A stretch of DNA of 64,000 nt from NCBI RefSeq assembly GCF_003952225.1, contig NZ_CP034437.1, positions 337,001-401,000 on the forward strand, written 5' to 3'. The stretch is from Paenibacillus albus (GTDB taxonomy: Bacteria; Bacillota; Bacilli; Paenibacillales; Paenibacillaceae). Shown here one piece after another: positions 17,978 to 26,038 of the stretch. A model generated the notes under the pieces. That model had not been told where the DNA came from. It searched no databases and saw only the letters and a program-made list of their open reading frames with translations. The number at the start of each line of letters is the position of its first letter. The stretch's first letter is position 1. The position numbers and the translations under genes were made by a program.

Positions 17978-19918
17978 TTATTGCGCACCGAATAAGCTAC
18001 TCGACTGTGATTGATAACGATTCATAGCCGTTTCCATGTTAGTGAACATTTGATAATAATTCGTTTCTTCTCTCGTCAACCGCTCATTCATATCATTAAT
18101 TCTGTCTGCTAAATCCATCAGTTGCGTACCAATGAGGCTTGTTGCAGAGAAGCCCGTATTCGGATCCGTACTATACTTGGACGTACCAGCTTTCTGTGCT
18201 AACAGATTAATCGCGGTCAAAGCGCTATTAGACAACCGATTAAACAAACCACTGCTCGTATCTGTCGGTGAGTTCTTAACCGTAGGATCTGTTTCTGTCG
18301 ATTGGCGAGTAAAGAAACTGATGACTTTATTCGGATCCGCTTCTATCGCCGCACGAAGTTTGCTTTCGTCTGTGAGCATGAGTTTACCTTGCGTCGTCCA
18401 ATCGCCAGTTGAAATTCCAAACGAGCCCAGCAGGTTAACTTCGACTTCCGTCGTGCTTTGATCGGAATCGTCAATAGCCACCTCCGACTTCGACATATTG
18501 ACATTTGTCATAACCGTTAACCTCATGTTATTGGCTAATTGCGTCAACGTCGAGTCCCTCAGAAGCAGGCCGCTCTTCGCTTTGCTTTCCCACAGCTTTA
18601 CTTGATCATCCGACATTTCTTTCTTCTGATCATCCGAAAGCGGCGTATATTTCGGGTAACGATCCTCACCAAGCTTGCCATTAATCGTACTTAACAAGTC
18701 GTTATAATCCGTAATAAACGATTTAATCGTATCAACGATTTTGTCTGTGTTGGATACGACGTTAATCGTACTGGCAATTCCATTTGTTTTGCTATTCAAC
18801 GTAATGTCGATGCCATTCTCTGTGAACCGGTTGCTTGAGCGTGTCGTTGCAATGCCGTTGATCTTTACGTTCGCATCCACTCCGGCTGATACTGCCCCCG
18901 TGGTGAAATAGCTTGCAGATGAAGACTGTAAGTTAAAGCTTTCCAGAAGGTTACCTGAAGCATTACCGGCCAACGAAATTGCGCTTGCCGTTTTTGATGT
19001 CAGGGACATCTTACCGGTCGCGGCATCAAATGTAGCTGTTACATTGGCAGCCGGATCACTGTTAATTTTAGTAATTAATGAAGAGAGCGTATCTGTATTT
19101 TCGTCAAAGCTAATTGACTTGCCATTGATAACAATTGCGTTGGAGGAGTCGTAGGTAATCGTTCCAGCCGCTTTGAGATCGGTAAGTGTTTTGCTCGTAT
19201 CTACCGGCAATGCACCAGAAGCTGCCATCGAGCTAGAACCGCTTGACAATTTCGCTCCTGCCACTGAGTTTGTAGAACCCAGTCCGAAATTCGTTAGAAT
19301 ATTACCTGCCGAGCCTCCTAGAGTGACCGTGCTCGCCGCTCCAGTAGTTTTCGATGTAATCGACATTCGGCCAGTTACGTTATCCAAATAAACATTAACA
19401 TTTGCACCTGAGTTGCTGTTGATCTTGGAGATCAATGTGCCAAGCGTGTCCGTGTTCTCATCGAAGCTAATTTGCGTACCATTGATTTCAACGGATTGCG
19501 AGTCGTAGTTAAGCACTGGAGGCACACTGTTCTTCAAATCAATAAGCTTGCTATTCATATTCAGCGGTGCGCTGCCAAGGTTTGAACCGCTTGAAATACT
19601 CGCTGCCGTAGCTAGGTTATCAACCTCAATACTTAACGCGCCTGCCGGAGCAGTAGAGCCCGCAGTTACAGTTACGGCGGAAGTGTTACCAGAAACACTC
19701 GCTTGCTTAGCATCTAACGAAGCACTTGAACTGTAACTTAACAGCTTAGAATTCCGGAACGTAAGCAGCTTAATATTAATGTCGCGATATTGCTCTTGTT
19801 GCCATTGTAACGTGGTTGTCTTCTGATTTAGCTTATCAAGCGGAGCTCGTTTCGCTGCCATCAGCTGCTTAACCATAGAATCGATATCCATACCGGAAGC
19901 AAATCCTGATATTCTCAT
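17978..19918 (-). CDS. fliD: Flagellar filament cap protein FliD (hook-associated protein 2)
   Basis: 646 residues, longer than B. subtilis FliD (~500). The N-terminal cap helix starts SGFASGMDIDSMVKQLMAA and the C-terminus ends in the heptad region (LADRINDMNERLTREETNY ... YQMFTNMETAMNRYQSQ) that plugs the filament tip. Between them two copies of a ~70-residue unit occur at about residues 126-195 and 244-312, each with an IxFDENTDTL-xLIxKIN core and a KMSxTSK-type end, so the exposed domain has been duplicated. Located between flaG and fliS, under the sigma-D-like promoter before flaG. Confidence 0.93.
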   Translation of the reverse strand: MRISGFASGMDIDSMVKQLMAAKRAPLDKLNQKTTTLQWQQEQYRDINIKLLTFRNSKLLSYSSSASLDAKQASVSGNTSAVTVTAGSTAPAGALSIEVDNLATAASISSGSNLGSAPLNMNSKLIDLKNSVPPVLNYDSQSVEINGTQISFDENTDTLGTLISKINSNSGANVNVYLDNVTGRMSITSKTTGAASTVTLGGSAGNILTNFGLGSTNSVAGAKLSSGSSSMAASGALPVDTSKTLTDLKAAGTITYDSSNAIVINGKSISFDENTDTLSSLITKINSDPAANVTATFDAATGKMSLTSKTASAISLAGNASGNLLESFNLQSSSASYFTTGAVSAGVDANVKINGIATTRSSNRFTENGIDITLNSKTNGIASTINVVSNTDKIVDTIKSFITDYNDLLSTINGKLGEDRYPKYTPLSDDQKKEMSDDQVKLWESKAKSGLLLRDSTLTQLANNMRLTVMTNVNMSKSEVAIDDSDQSTTEVEVNLLGSFGISTGDWTTQGKLMLTDESKLRAAIEADPNKVISFFTRQSTETDPTVKNSPTDTSSGLFNRLSNSALTAINLLAQKAGTSKYSTDPNTGFSATSLIGTQLMDLADRINDMNERLTREETNYYQMFTNMETAMNRYQSQSSSLFGAQ

Positions 19919-19931
19919 TGTTTATTCCTCC

Positions 19932-20309
19932 TTACACTCTTTCATCTATTAGGATTCCGTTGATTTCCATAAACTTGGCTACTAAATCAAGTGTTTTCTC
20001 TGGCGGAATTTCACGCAACAATTCCCCAGTTTCTTTGTTCAACACTTTTATGGTAATCGTATTCGTTGCTTTGTGTACGGACATTTTAAAAGAGGTATCC
20101 GGTCCCTTAATAACATTAAGCGCATGCTCAATATTCTTGACGAGTTGCTCGTCACCAACCGTAACCCTTGTGCCACTGAGCTCTGCTTTCGTCAGATCCT
20201 TCACGGAATTAATTAAATCCAAGTCCGTTGACCTGGTTTGGGATTGAGCACTTTCACTGTGATTAGAATAACTGGATGCCGCTTTAGCTGATTGAATATT
20301 CAACGTCAT
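19932..20309 (-). CDS. flaG: FlaG family protein
   Basis: 125 residues (YvyC in B. subtilis). The N-terminal third is low complexity; the C-terminal domain has ALNVIKGPDTSFKMSVHKAT, TITIKVLNKETGELLREIPP and LDLVAKFMEINGILIDERV, the conserved FlaG core. FlaG proteins limit flagellar filament length. First gene of the flaG-fliD-fliS-fliT unit, with a sigma-D-like promoter 37 bp upstream and the hag terminator just before that. Confidence 0.88.
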   Translation of the reverse strand: MTLNIQSAKAASSYSNHSESAQSQTRSTDLDLINSVKDLTKAELSGTRVTVGDEQLVKNIEHALNVIKGPDTSFKMSVHKATNTITIKVLNKETGELLREIPPEKTLDLVAKFMEINGILIDERV

Positions 20310-20345
20310 TGATTACACCCCGATTCGAAATAGTTATTACTGAAT

Positions 20346-20370
20346 ATATCGGATTTTGAACGTTTGTTTA
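20346..20370 (-). promoter_or_regulatory. Sigma-D-type promoter of flaG-fliD-fliS-fliT
   Basis: Minus strand: TAAA (20367-20370), 13 bases, TCCGATAT (20346-20353), against the consensus TAAA-N15-GCCGATAT. The -10 fits well; the spacer is two bases short. It lies between the hag terminator and flaG. Confidence 0.6.
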
Positions 20371-20393
20371 TTAGATCACGCAATAATATATAC

Positions 20394-20426
20394 AAAAAAG
20401 AGACCTTGATAAATCAAGGTCTCTTC
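20394..20426 (-). terminator. Rho-independent terminator of hag
   Basis: The minus strand has a perfect stem of AAGAGACCTTGA and its complement around a four-base loop, followed directly by six T. It is 15 bp after the flagellin stop codon, as expected for a highly expressed single-gene transcript. Confidence 0.92.
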
Positions 20427-20440
20427 TTGGTTTAAGCGAA

Positions 20441-20722
20441 TTAACGGAGCAAGGAAAGAACGCCTTGCGGTTGCGAGTTAGCTTGAGCCAGCATCGCTTG
20501 GGAAGCTTGAAGAAGAATGTTATTCTTCGTGAGGTTAACCATTTCAGCAGCCATGTCAGTATCACGGATACGGGACTCGGATGCAGACAGGTTCTCAACT
20601 GTTGTGCCCAAGTTGTTCGAAGTGTACTCAAGACGGTTTTGCTTAGCACCAAGCTTAGCGCGCTCAGTCGATACGTTCTTGATAGCTATGGAAACCGAAC
20701 CAAGAGTAGCAGCACTCGTCAA
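20441..20722 (-). CDS. hag: Flagellin, 3' part of a frameshifted gene
   Basis: Encodes the C-terminal D1/D0 helices: KNVSTERAKLGAKQNRLEYT, NNLGTTVENLSASESRIRDT, DMAAEMVNLTKNNILLQ and QASQAMLAQANSQPQGVLSL, all standard for flagellin. The coding frame is open upstream of 20722 as far as the A5 run near 20761-20765, where it would join the 5' part if one A were added. Translation alone from an internal codon would give only the C-terminal helices, which cannot build a filament. The joined product would be 255 residues, a normal short flagellin with no outer domains. Confidence 0.85.
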   Translation of the reverse strand: MTSAATLGSVSIAIKNVSTERAKLGAKQNRLEYTSNNLGTTVENLSASESRIRDTDMAAEMVNLTKNNILLQASQAMLAQANSQPQGVLSLLR

Positions 20723-21207
20723 ACCTTTGATACCACTTGTTGCGATACCAGAGATTGTGATTTTTGGTTTTGATCATCGGATTGGATTGTTGCACCGGAA
20801 GTAATCTTGATTCCGTTGAACGTAGTGTCCTTGATGATGTTGTCGATTTGTGTACCAAGTTCACCTAGCTCAACTTTAATGTTCGTTTTGTCTGTGGCAG
20901 AGTAAGTACCGTTCGCTTGCTGAACGTTCAACTCTTTCATACGAACGAGCATTCCGCTGATTTCGTTCATTGCACCCTCTGCAGTTTGAACGTAGGAGAT
21001 ACCGTCTTGAACGTTACGTTGAGCTTGCTCAAGACCACGGATTTGACCGCGCATTTTTTCGGAAACCGCAAGACCTGCAGCATCGTCAGCAGCACGGTTG
21101 ATACGAAGACCGGAAGAGAGCTTCTCCATCGATTTGCCTGCAGCCGTGTTGTTCAAAGTCATGTTACGGTGAGTGTTTTGCGCTGTAAGGTTGTGATTAA
21201 TACGCAT
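20719..21207 (-). CDS. hag: Flagellin, 5' part of a frameshifted gene
   Basis: Begins MRINHNLTAQNTHRNM and continues through the N-terminal D0/D1 helices (SSGLRINRAADDAAGLAVSE, RNVQDGISYVQTAEGAMNEI, GMLVRMKELNVQQANGTY) and the FNGIKI hairpin. After SDDQNQK the frame goes wrong (SQSLVSQQVVSKV, stop). Adding one A to the CAAAAA run near 20761-20765 gives KITISGIATSGIKG and joins the 3' part. The SD is GGGAGGA eight bases before ATG and overlaps a CsrA target. The gene has its own sigma-D promoter. It is the only flagellin gene in the window, so loss of frame would mean no filament unless another copy exists. Confidence 0.87.
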   Translation of the reverse strand: MRINHNLTAQNTHRNMTLNNTAAGKSMEKLSSGLRINRAADDAAGLAVSEKMRGQIRGLEQAQRNVQDGISYVQTAEGAMNEISGMLVRMKELNVQQANGTYSATDKTNIKVELGELGTQIDNIIKDTTFNGIKITSGATIQSDDQNQKSQSLVSQQVVSKV

Positions 21208-21213
21208 TTGTAA

Positions 21214-21255
21214 TTTCCTCCCTGAAATGGTTGTTTAGTTCCCACATCCATGTGG
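21214..21255 (-). promoter_or_regulatory. CsrA-binding sites in the hag leader
   Basis: Site 1 (21242-21255) reads CCACATGGATGTGG on the minus strand: a five-base-pair hairpin presenting TGGA in the loop, a close match to the CsrA consensus ACARGGAUGU. Site 2 (21214-21225) is TCAGGGAGGAAA and overlaps the Shine-Dalgarno sequence. Two sites with this arrangement are how CsrA blocks hag translation in B. subtilis. Confidence 0.75.
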
Positions 21256-21298
21256 TATGCCGTTCAAGGTCGATCGCCCCTGCTCGGCTCTAACATTT

Positions 21299-21326
21299 AT
21301 ATCGGTGAGCAGATTTGATTTGTTTA
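21299..21326 (-). promoter_or_regulatory. Sigma-D promoter of hag
   Basis: Minus strand: TAAA (21323-21326), 16 bases, ACCGATAT (21299-21306), one mismatch from the -10 consensus GCCGATAT. It gives a leader of about 85 bases that carries the CsrA hairpin. Confidence 0.82.
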
Positions 21327-21344
21327 TACCTTTTCATGATTTAT

Positions 21345-21575
21345 CTATTTTTTATTGTTGATACGATCTTTTAAAGCTTGGATATTGACGTTCTGTATAG
21401 CCGACTCCTTATTTGTCTGCTCAATCATGGCGTATACTTCTTTGCGCAAGATCTCAATGTCCCGCGGCGCTTTAAACCCGATCTTGACGGTCTCCGCATT
21501 TACCTCTAGAATCGTGATTTCGATGTTGTCCTGAATAATGACGGATTCGCCCTTCTTGCGAGAAAGTACTAGCAT
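21345..21575 (-). CDS. csrA: Carbon storage regulator CsrA
   Basis: 76 residues. RNA-binding dimer of five-stranded beta fold: MLVLSRKKGESVIIQDNIEI, VKIGFKAPRDIEILRKEVYA. In Bacillales it represses translation of flagellin by occupying the hag Shine-Dalgarno site and is released from this by FliW. It lies directly between fliW (14 bp upstream) and hag, and both target motifs are visible in the hag leader. Confidence 0.95.
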   Translation of the reverse strand: MLVLSRKKGESVIIQDNIEITILEVNAETVKIGFKAPRDIEILRKEVYAMIEQTNKESAIQNVNIQALKDRINNKK

Positions 21576-21589
21576 TGAAGCGCCTCCTT

Positions 21590-22024
21590 CTACTTATCTG
21601 CCAGCGCAAATAATGGATGTTTTGTTGTATATGACACATTCCCGAGAACAACCTGTTTGCCAACGCGATTGTTAGTATTAATAACGATCGGTGCAATCAA
21701 GTTCATCGTCGCTGCTTCCATATCACCATTAATGCTGATGATGCTTTGAATTATCACTTGGTCAACCGACTCAATTTCAAGATCTGCAATTGCGGACTCA
21801 GGAAGTTCAAAGTCATATTCAGGATAAAACACAAACGGATCCGTTATGATAAATGCTAAATCCCCATTATTAACAGACTGCAGATAGGATAAAGGTTTAT
21901 CTTCTTCAGGAGATATTAGAATGAACGAATTCTCCCCTTCAAACCCTGGAATTCCATTTGAGAATGAATAAATCATGTCTTCTTCAACAGTTATTGTACC
22001 GAATCTGCTTGTTTGCAGTTCCAT
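21590..22024 (-). CDS. fliW: Flagellar assembly factor FliW
   Basis: 144 residues. Binds either free flagellin or CsrA; when flagellin is exported FliW captures CsrA and lifts repression of hag. Recognisable segments are FGTITVEEDMIYSFSNGIPG, LSYLQSVNNGDLAFIITDPF, and the ending APIVINTNNRVGKQVVLGN. Length equals the family norm. It shares a transcript with csrA and follows a strong terminator after yviE, so it needs read-through or a local promoter I cannot define. Confidence 0.93.
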   Translation of the reverse strand: MELQTSRFGTITVEEDMIYSFSNGIPGFEGENSFILISPEEDKPLSYLQSVNNGDLAFIITDPFVFYPEYDFELPESAIADLEIESVDQVIIQSIISINGDMEAATMNLIAPIVINTNNRVGKQVVLGNVSYTTKHPLFALADK

Positions 22025-22066
22025 GGATTATTTTCTCTCCTCTTTGAATCTAACTCATCATAATAA

Positions 22067-22112
22067 ATAAAAATGCTATAGAATGAAACCGAATTCGGTT
22101 ATTCTATAGCAT
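22067..22112 (-). terminator. Rho-independent terminator between yviE and fliW
   Basis: A long inverted repeat (22073-22112) with twelve perfectly paired outer bases (ATGCTATAGAAT and its complement) and a further inner stem around AATT, followed on the minus strand by TTTTTATTT. It closes the flgM-flgN-flgK-flgL-yviE operon. Confidence 0.85.
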
Positions 22113-22129
22113 ACATCAGATCAGTTCAT

Positions 22130-22702
22130 CTATACACGCAGATCTATTTCAGCCACACTGAAACTCACAGACGGATACCGCTGCATCGAGTAGCTTACAC
22201 CGCCACGCTGAAAGTCGATCTCCGGCTTGTTCGGCTGTGCTTGAATATCAACTCTCCCCGGTGTCACCTTAATATCTGGAGGGGTAATCTTAAACTCGAT
22301 ATCTACATTGTGCGCTGTAGCCGGTCCTAAATATTGAATGTCCGGTATTCCTCCATCCGCTATTGCCTCGTACGCAAATTCCGGAATCGGATTCTCTTTA
22401 ATGCGCAAATCCCCCATTTGATTGCCTCTCTCAACAATTTGAGCAATGCCTTGGAGAGCGATTCCGGGCATCTGAGAGTAAATCCGATTCAGAAACTCAA
22501 CCGGTTTCCCCCCGTTAAATGCTGCCCACATGCGATCCTGATTAAGGTTCAGCTCAGGCATCGGCGTAGGAGCGCTTATCTTCGTAGGAGTAGTCTTGAT
22601 ATCAAGATCGGCACGCTTGGAATGGATATCAAACATCCCTTGCTTCGTCTCAATTCCAATCAACGCCCGTTGTGATTCTGCCTGGATATACGGGAGTTTC
22701 AT
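22130..22702 (-). CDS. yviE: DUF6470 family protein (YviE-like)
   Basis: 190 residues. Conserved in Bacillales between flgL and fliW; function not established. Rich in short beta strands with many hydrophobic/proline alternations (MPELNLNQDRMWAAFNGGKP, RIKENPIPEFAYEAIADGGI, PPDIKVTPGRVDIQ). No signal peptide or membrane segment. Begins 13 bp after flgL and ends just before a terminator. The assignment is by position and overall character. Confidence 0.8.
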   Translation of the reverse strand: MKLPYIQAESQRALIGIETKQGMFDIHSKRADLDIKTTPTKISAPTPMPELNLNQDRMWAAFNGGKPVEFLNRIYSQMPGIALQGIAQIVERGNQMGDLRIKENPIPEFAYEAIADGGIPDIQYLGPATAHNVDIEFKITPPDIKVTPGRVDIQAQPNKPEIDFQRGGVSYSMQRYPSVSFSVAEIDLRV

Positions 22703-22715
22703 CCGTCATCACCTA

Positions 22716-23624
22716 CTAATGCAGAAAATCGACAAGTGTCGGAGTAATTACTTTTGCACCTACAGAAAGAGAAGCTTGATAAATATTTTCATTAATCTTC
22801 GAGTCAATTAACAACTTATCAAAGTCAGCATCTTCGGTTTTGGATTGCATATCTGTAAGGTTGATTTCCAAATCATCCAATCGATTCTGCATCAGCTCGA
22901 CCCTATTCACTTTAGCGCCTACCTCGGAACGTGCATTCAAAATTTTGTTCATTCGGGTTTCCAGGTTTGTGAGCTGTGCTGCCGCTCCCGATTGATTGCC
23001 TGAAGCAAAGTTGCTGATGATCTTATCAAGAACTGCGAATACGTTATCAGTATCCGCCGGTTTACCGAATACTTCATTGCCGGACAAATTAACTGGCAAC
23101 GTAACGCCAACGCCTACTGCATAAGAAACGTCACCTGTATCCGTTACTACCTGCTTCGCATCAAAGCCTGCAACACTTTCGTCATAAGGCATCTTGTCGA
23201 AAGTCTGTCCGTTAAATACATATTTACCGTTCAGCTTACTATTAGCAATATCAAGAAGCTGACTCTTAAGCTGCGAAATCTCGTTATTAATATTATCTAG
23301 CGCGTACTGCGGGTTCGTACCGTTCGAGCCTTGAGTAGTCAACTCTTTAATCCGTTGCATGACATCACCAGCTTGGCCAATTACAGTATCGTTAAAATCC
23401 AGCCACGAATGCGCGGAATCCGCATTCTTCTGATATTGACCATTCGAAGCTAGCTCCGTACGGTAGCGAAGCGAGTACGTTATGCCAACCGGATCATCGG
23501 ATGGCTTGTTGATTTTTCGGCCTGTAGTCAACTGATCCTGCAAACTGTCCATTTGTTTCAAGTTCCGGGATAAATTCCGACTCAGCTGCATATGCATCAT
23601 ACTTGGCGTTACACGTAAAGACAT
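22716..23624 (-). CDS. flgL: Flagellar hook-filament junction protein FlgL
   Basis: 302 residues. Forms the second ring between hook and filament. The flagellin-like N-terminal helix region shows SRNLKQMDSLQDQLTTGRKI and NKPSDDPVGITYSLRYRTEL, and the C-terminus has a flagellin-like helix. Length is normal for Bacillales. Starts 18 bp after flgK. Confidence 0.93.
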   Translation of the reverse strand: MSLRVTPSMMHMQLSRNLSRNLKQMDSLQDQLTTGRKINKPSDDPVGITYSLRYRTELASNGQYQKNADSAHSWLDFNDTVIGQAGDVMQRIKELTTQGSNGTNPQYALDNINNEISQLKSQLLDIANSKLNGKYVFNGQTFDKMPYDESVAGFDAKQVVTDTGDVSYAVGVGVTLPVNLSGNEVFGKPADTDNVFAVLDKIISNFASGNQSGAAAQLTNLETRMNKILNARSEVGAKVNRVELMQNRLDDLEINLTDMQSKTEDADFDKLLIDSKINENIYQASLSVGAKVITPTLVDFLH

Positions 23625-23642
23625 GTCTGTCAGCTCCTACTC

Positions 23643-25172
23643 TTAGCGTCCGACTACGCCGGTGCCGTTAATTAATTTCTCGAGCAATTGGTCGAACGTT
23701 GTCATAAACCGGGCAGCAGCACTATAAGCATGCTGATATTTGACCAGGTCCGACATCTCTTCATCTAATGATACGCCGCTGACGGACTGACGGCTGCCCT
23801 CTACCTGATCCGCTTGAGCGACGGAGTTCTCGTACTGACGCTGCGCCTCTTCCGATTGAACACCCAGTGCTCCAACCATCGAGCTGTAGAAATCGCTAAT
23901 TGTCGAAGAAGATATACCATTACCCGTAGCGGATTGGTCGAATGAGAATTTCACATCGCCTAGCTGCGACATAAGCAGCGCTAAACTGTTATTCCCTTGG
24001 ACGACTGTTGAAGCTCCACCGCTTGATGTCGTGCGCATGGATGTCGCGATTTTATTCGTATCACTTGCGATGTCAGGATTTAACTGGAATGTTGCCGCTG
24101 TTATACCTGTACCCGAACTAAAGGTGAAGAAATCAGATCCGCCGGTTGCCGGGTTATCCATCGTATAACCAAGCTTGTGAAGGCCGTTGATCCCTTTAAC
24201 CGTCATCTTCGTGTCCACCGTTAGCGGTGTTGTTGTGCCAGGAAGAACGGAGCCAGCCGGGACAGTCACTTCAATGTCTCCGTTCGCCAGCGTATTCGCC
24301 AGCGTATCGAGCTGTTTCATATAATCGTTTACATAGACATCGCGCGATTGGATCATCCCGAACACTTCTCCGCTCGAGAGCTGTCCATCTCCAAACGACG
24401 ACTCCAATCCTTCTCTCGTTAGATCGAAGGATTCGTCGCCTTGTACCAAAGTCTTATCGCCCATTGTGATCGTATAGCCTTCCGGCGCTTTAGACACTTC
24501 GACATTGACGATTTGGGAGAGCTGATCTGTAAGCAAGTCGCGTTGATCCTGAAGGTCGTTGGCATCATCACCAAGTCCCTCAATGCGGCGGATCTCCGTG
24601 TTCAAGGAAGCAATCGTGCTCATAATGGTGTTGGCTTGCGTCACCTTTACATCGATGCTGCTCGTCAGATCATCTTTTAAATCCGATAGCTGCTTACTTG
24701 TCTGATTAAACGAATCCGTCAGGGCAAGCGCGGTTTCGCGAACGATCTTGCGGCCTGTTACATTCTCGGGATCTTTACTTAGATCTGACCAAGCTTGATA
24801 GAACTTGTCCATAACTGAACGAATACCTGAATCTGAGGGCTCGTTCACAATAGACTCCAGCTTGCTCAGCGTATCAGATTGTACCGACCATGCACCTACA
24901 TATTTGTTCTGATTGCGGAATTGATCGTCCAAGAATGAAGTGCGTACCCGAGTAATTGCCGTTGCCTCAACCCCTGTGCCGAGCTGGCCGGCAGCTGTAG
25001 AACGGTTTATTCCATAGGCTTCCATCGGTCGGCTTGCCGTTAGTGAGACCCGTTGGCGAGAGTAGCCCGCTGTGTTGGCGTTGGAGATATTATGACCAAC
25101 GGTATTAATTGCTGTTTGCTGCGCAAACAAGCTGCGTTTCGCTGTTTCTATGGAATGAAAGGTTGATGTCAT
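23643..25172 (-). CDS. flgK: Flagellar hook-associated protein FlgK
   Basis: 509 residues. First junction ring between hook and filament. The N-terminal helix carries the rod/hook signature AINTVGHNISNANTAGYSRQ, and the C-terminus the matching SGVSLDEEMSDLVKYQHAYS AAARFMTTFDQLLEKLI. The middle region is variable, as usual. A GGGAGG lies 13 bases before the ATG, and the gene starts 18 bp after flgN. Confidence 0.94.
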   Translation of the reverse strand: MTSTFHSIETAKRSLFAQQTAINTVGHNISNANTAGYSRQRVSLTASRPMEAYGINRSTAAGQLGTGVEATAITRVRTSFLDDQFRNQNKYVGAWSVQSDTLSKLESIVNEPSDSGIRSVMDKFYQAWSDLSKDPENVTGRKIVRETALALTDSFNQTSKQLSDLKDDLTSSIDVKVTQANTIMSTIASLNTEIRRIEGLGDDANDLQDQRDLLTDQLSQIVNVEVSKAPEGYTITMGDKTLVQGDESFDLTREGLESSFGDGQLSSGEVFGMIQSRDVYVNDYMKQLDTLANTLANGDIEVTVPAGSVLPGTTTPLTVDTKMTVKGINGLHKLGYTMDNPATGGSDFFTFSSGTGITAATFQLNPDIASDTNKIATSMRTTSSGGASTVVQGNNSLALLMSQLGDVKFSFDQSATGNGISSSTISDFYSSMVGALGVQSEEAQRQYENSVAQADQVEGSRQSVSGVSLDEEMSDLVKYQHAYSAAARFMTTFDQLLEKLINGTGVVGR

Positions 25173-25190
25173 CGCGCTCTAAGTGCCTCC

Positions 25191-25694
25191 CTATCCTCTT
25201 GTATTGAATAAACCGGATCGCATATTGCTGCCGTAGCCAGGACTGTGAGGGTGCTGATAAACGACATCGCTGTTCGGATCGTCCACCATCAGGTCGATGG
25301 AGTAATCTATAAATTTAAGAGACTGCTCAATAAGCTGCTGATTCAGCTTGCTTGTCATTTGCAGATCTTCCAGTAAGCTCGTTAAAGTTGTATGCAGGTC
25401 GGTCAAAAGCTTCTTGTCTTGATGCGAAGTTACGGTCCGAATCATTTCGCTGATTTTGCCGCCTTTATAGCGAAGCAGCCCAAGATTGGTAAAGTACTGG
25501 CCGCACTGCCTCATGCGCAGCTGCTCCAGCTCCTCTGCTGTCTTGACCAGTCTGCGTTCCTTCTGAATAGCAGCATTAAGCTGCTCCACTTTGTTATGGA
25601 CAAGATATGGTGTTTTCTCCTTCGCCAGAGCTAGCAATTGACTGTAAACATCAGCCTGCTGCTCAAGCGTTGCGATAATTGTTTCTACATTCAC
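25191..25694 (-). CDS. flgN: Export chaperone FlgN
   Basis: 167 residues, helical. Chaperone for FlgK and FlgL (YvyG in B. subtilis). The central region LEELRMRQCGQYFTN-type helices and TLTSLLEDLQMTSKLNQQLI ... EQSLKFIDYSIDLM match the FlgN family. I prefer the GTG at 25694, which has AGGTG six bases upstream, over the GTG at 25703, which overlaps that site. Lies between flgM and flgK. Confidence 0.88.
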   Translation of the reverse strand: MNVETIIATLEQQADVYSQLLALAKEKTPYLVHNKVEQLNAAIQKERRLVKTAEELEQLRMRQCGQYFTNLGLLRYKGGKISEMIRTVTSHQDKKLLTDLHTTLTSLLEDLQMTSKLNQQLIEQSLKFIDYSIDLMVDDPNSDVVYQHPHSPGYGSNMRSGLFNTRG

Positions 25695-25714
25695 GAGCCT
25701 CACCTATCTTGTCG

Positions 25715-25981
25715 TTAGTTTTTCAAAAAAGGAAGCAGCTTCTCAGCGATCTTGCCGGATTCCACGTGGTAAGTGCCGGAGCTTACCGATTGCTTCAGGT
25801 TGTCAATCAGCTGGCTGCGGTCGGTGCTGCTCACGCGACTGCTGGATAACATCTCTTGCGCCTCTGCCGAAATTTGCACCTCGTCTGTCTTACGCTTGCG
25901 GCTAGCCGCTCCTGCCTGCAAGTCGCTTTGTTTCTGATATGGATTTACCGCGTTGATCCGAGGCGTTTGATTGATCTTCAT
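25715..25981 (-). CDS. flgM: Anti-sigma-D factor FlgM
   Basis: 88 residues. Holds sigma-D inactive until it is exported through the finished hook. The N-terminus is disordered (MKINQTPRINAVNPYQKQ) and the C-terminal binding helices include DEVQISAEAQEMLSS, LIDNLKQSVSSGTYHVESGK and IAEKLLPFL. The ATG at 25981 has GGAGGG five bases upstream; the longer frame to 25999 includes that site. The gene is preceded by an overlapping terminator and sigma-D promoter. Confidence 0.92.
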   Translation of the reverse strand: MKINQTPRINAVNPYQKQSDLQAGAASRKRKTDEVQISAEAQEMLSSSRVSSTDRSQLIDNLKQSVSSGTYHVESGKIAEKLLPFLKN

Positions 25982-26000
25982 ATTAATCCCTCCAAACAAA

Positions 26001-26038
26001 TAAAAAAGCCGATAACTCTATCTAAGAGTATTATCGGC
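26001..26038 (-). terminator. Rho-independent terminator after yvyF
   Basis: The minus strand has GCCGATAA pairing perfectly with TTATCGGC (26008-26038), an inner CTCT/AGAG stem and a five-base loop, followed by six T. It ends the comFA-comFC-yvyF transcript. Its 5' arm is at the same time the -10 of the flgM sigma-D promoter. Confidence 0.88.
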
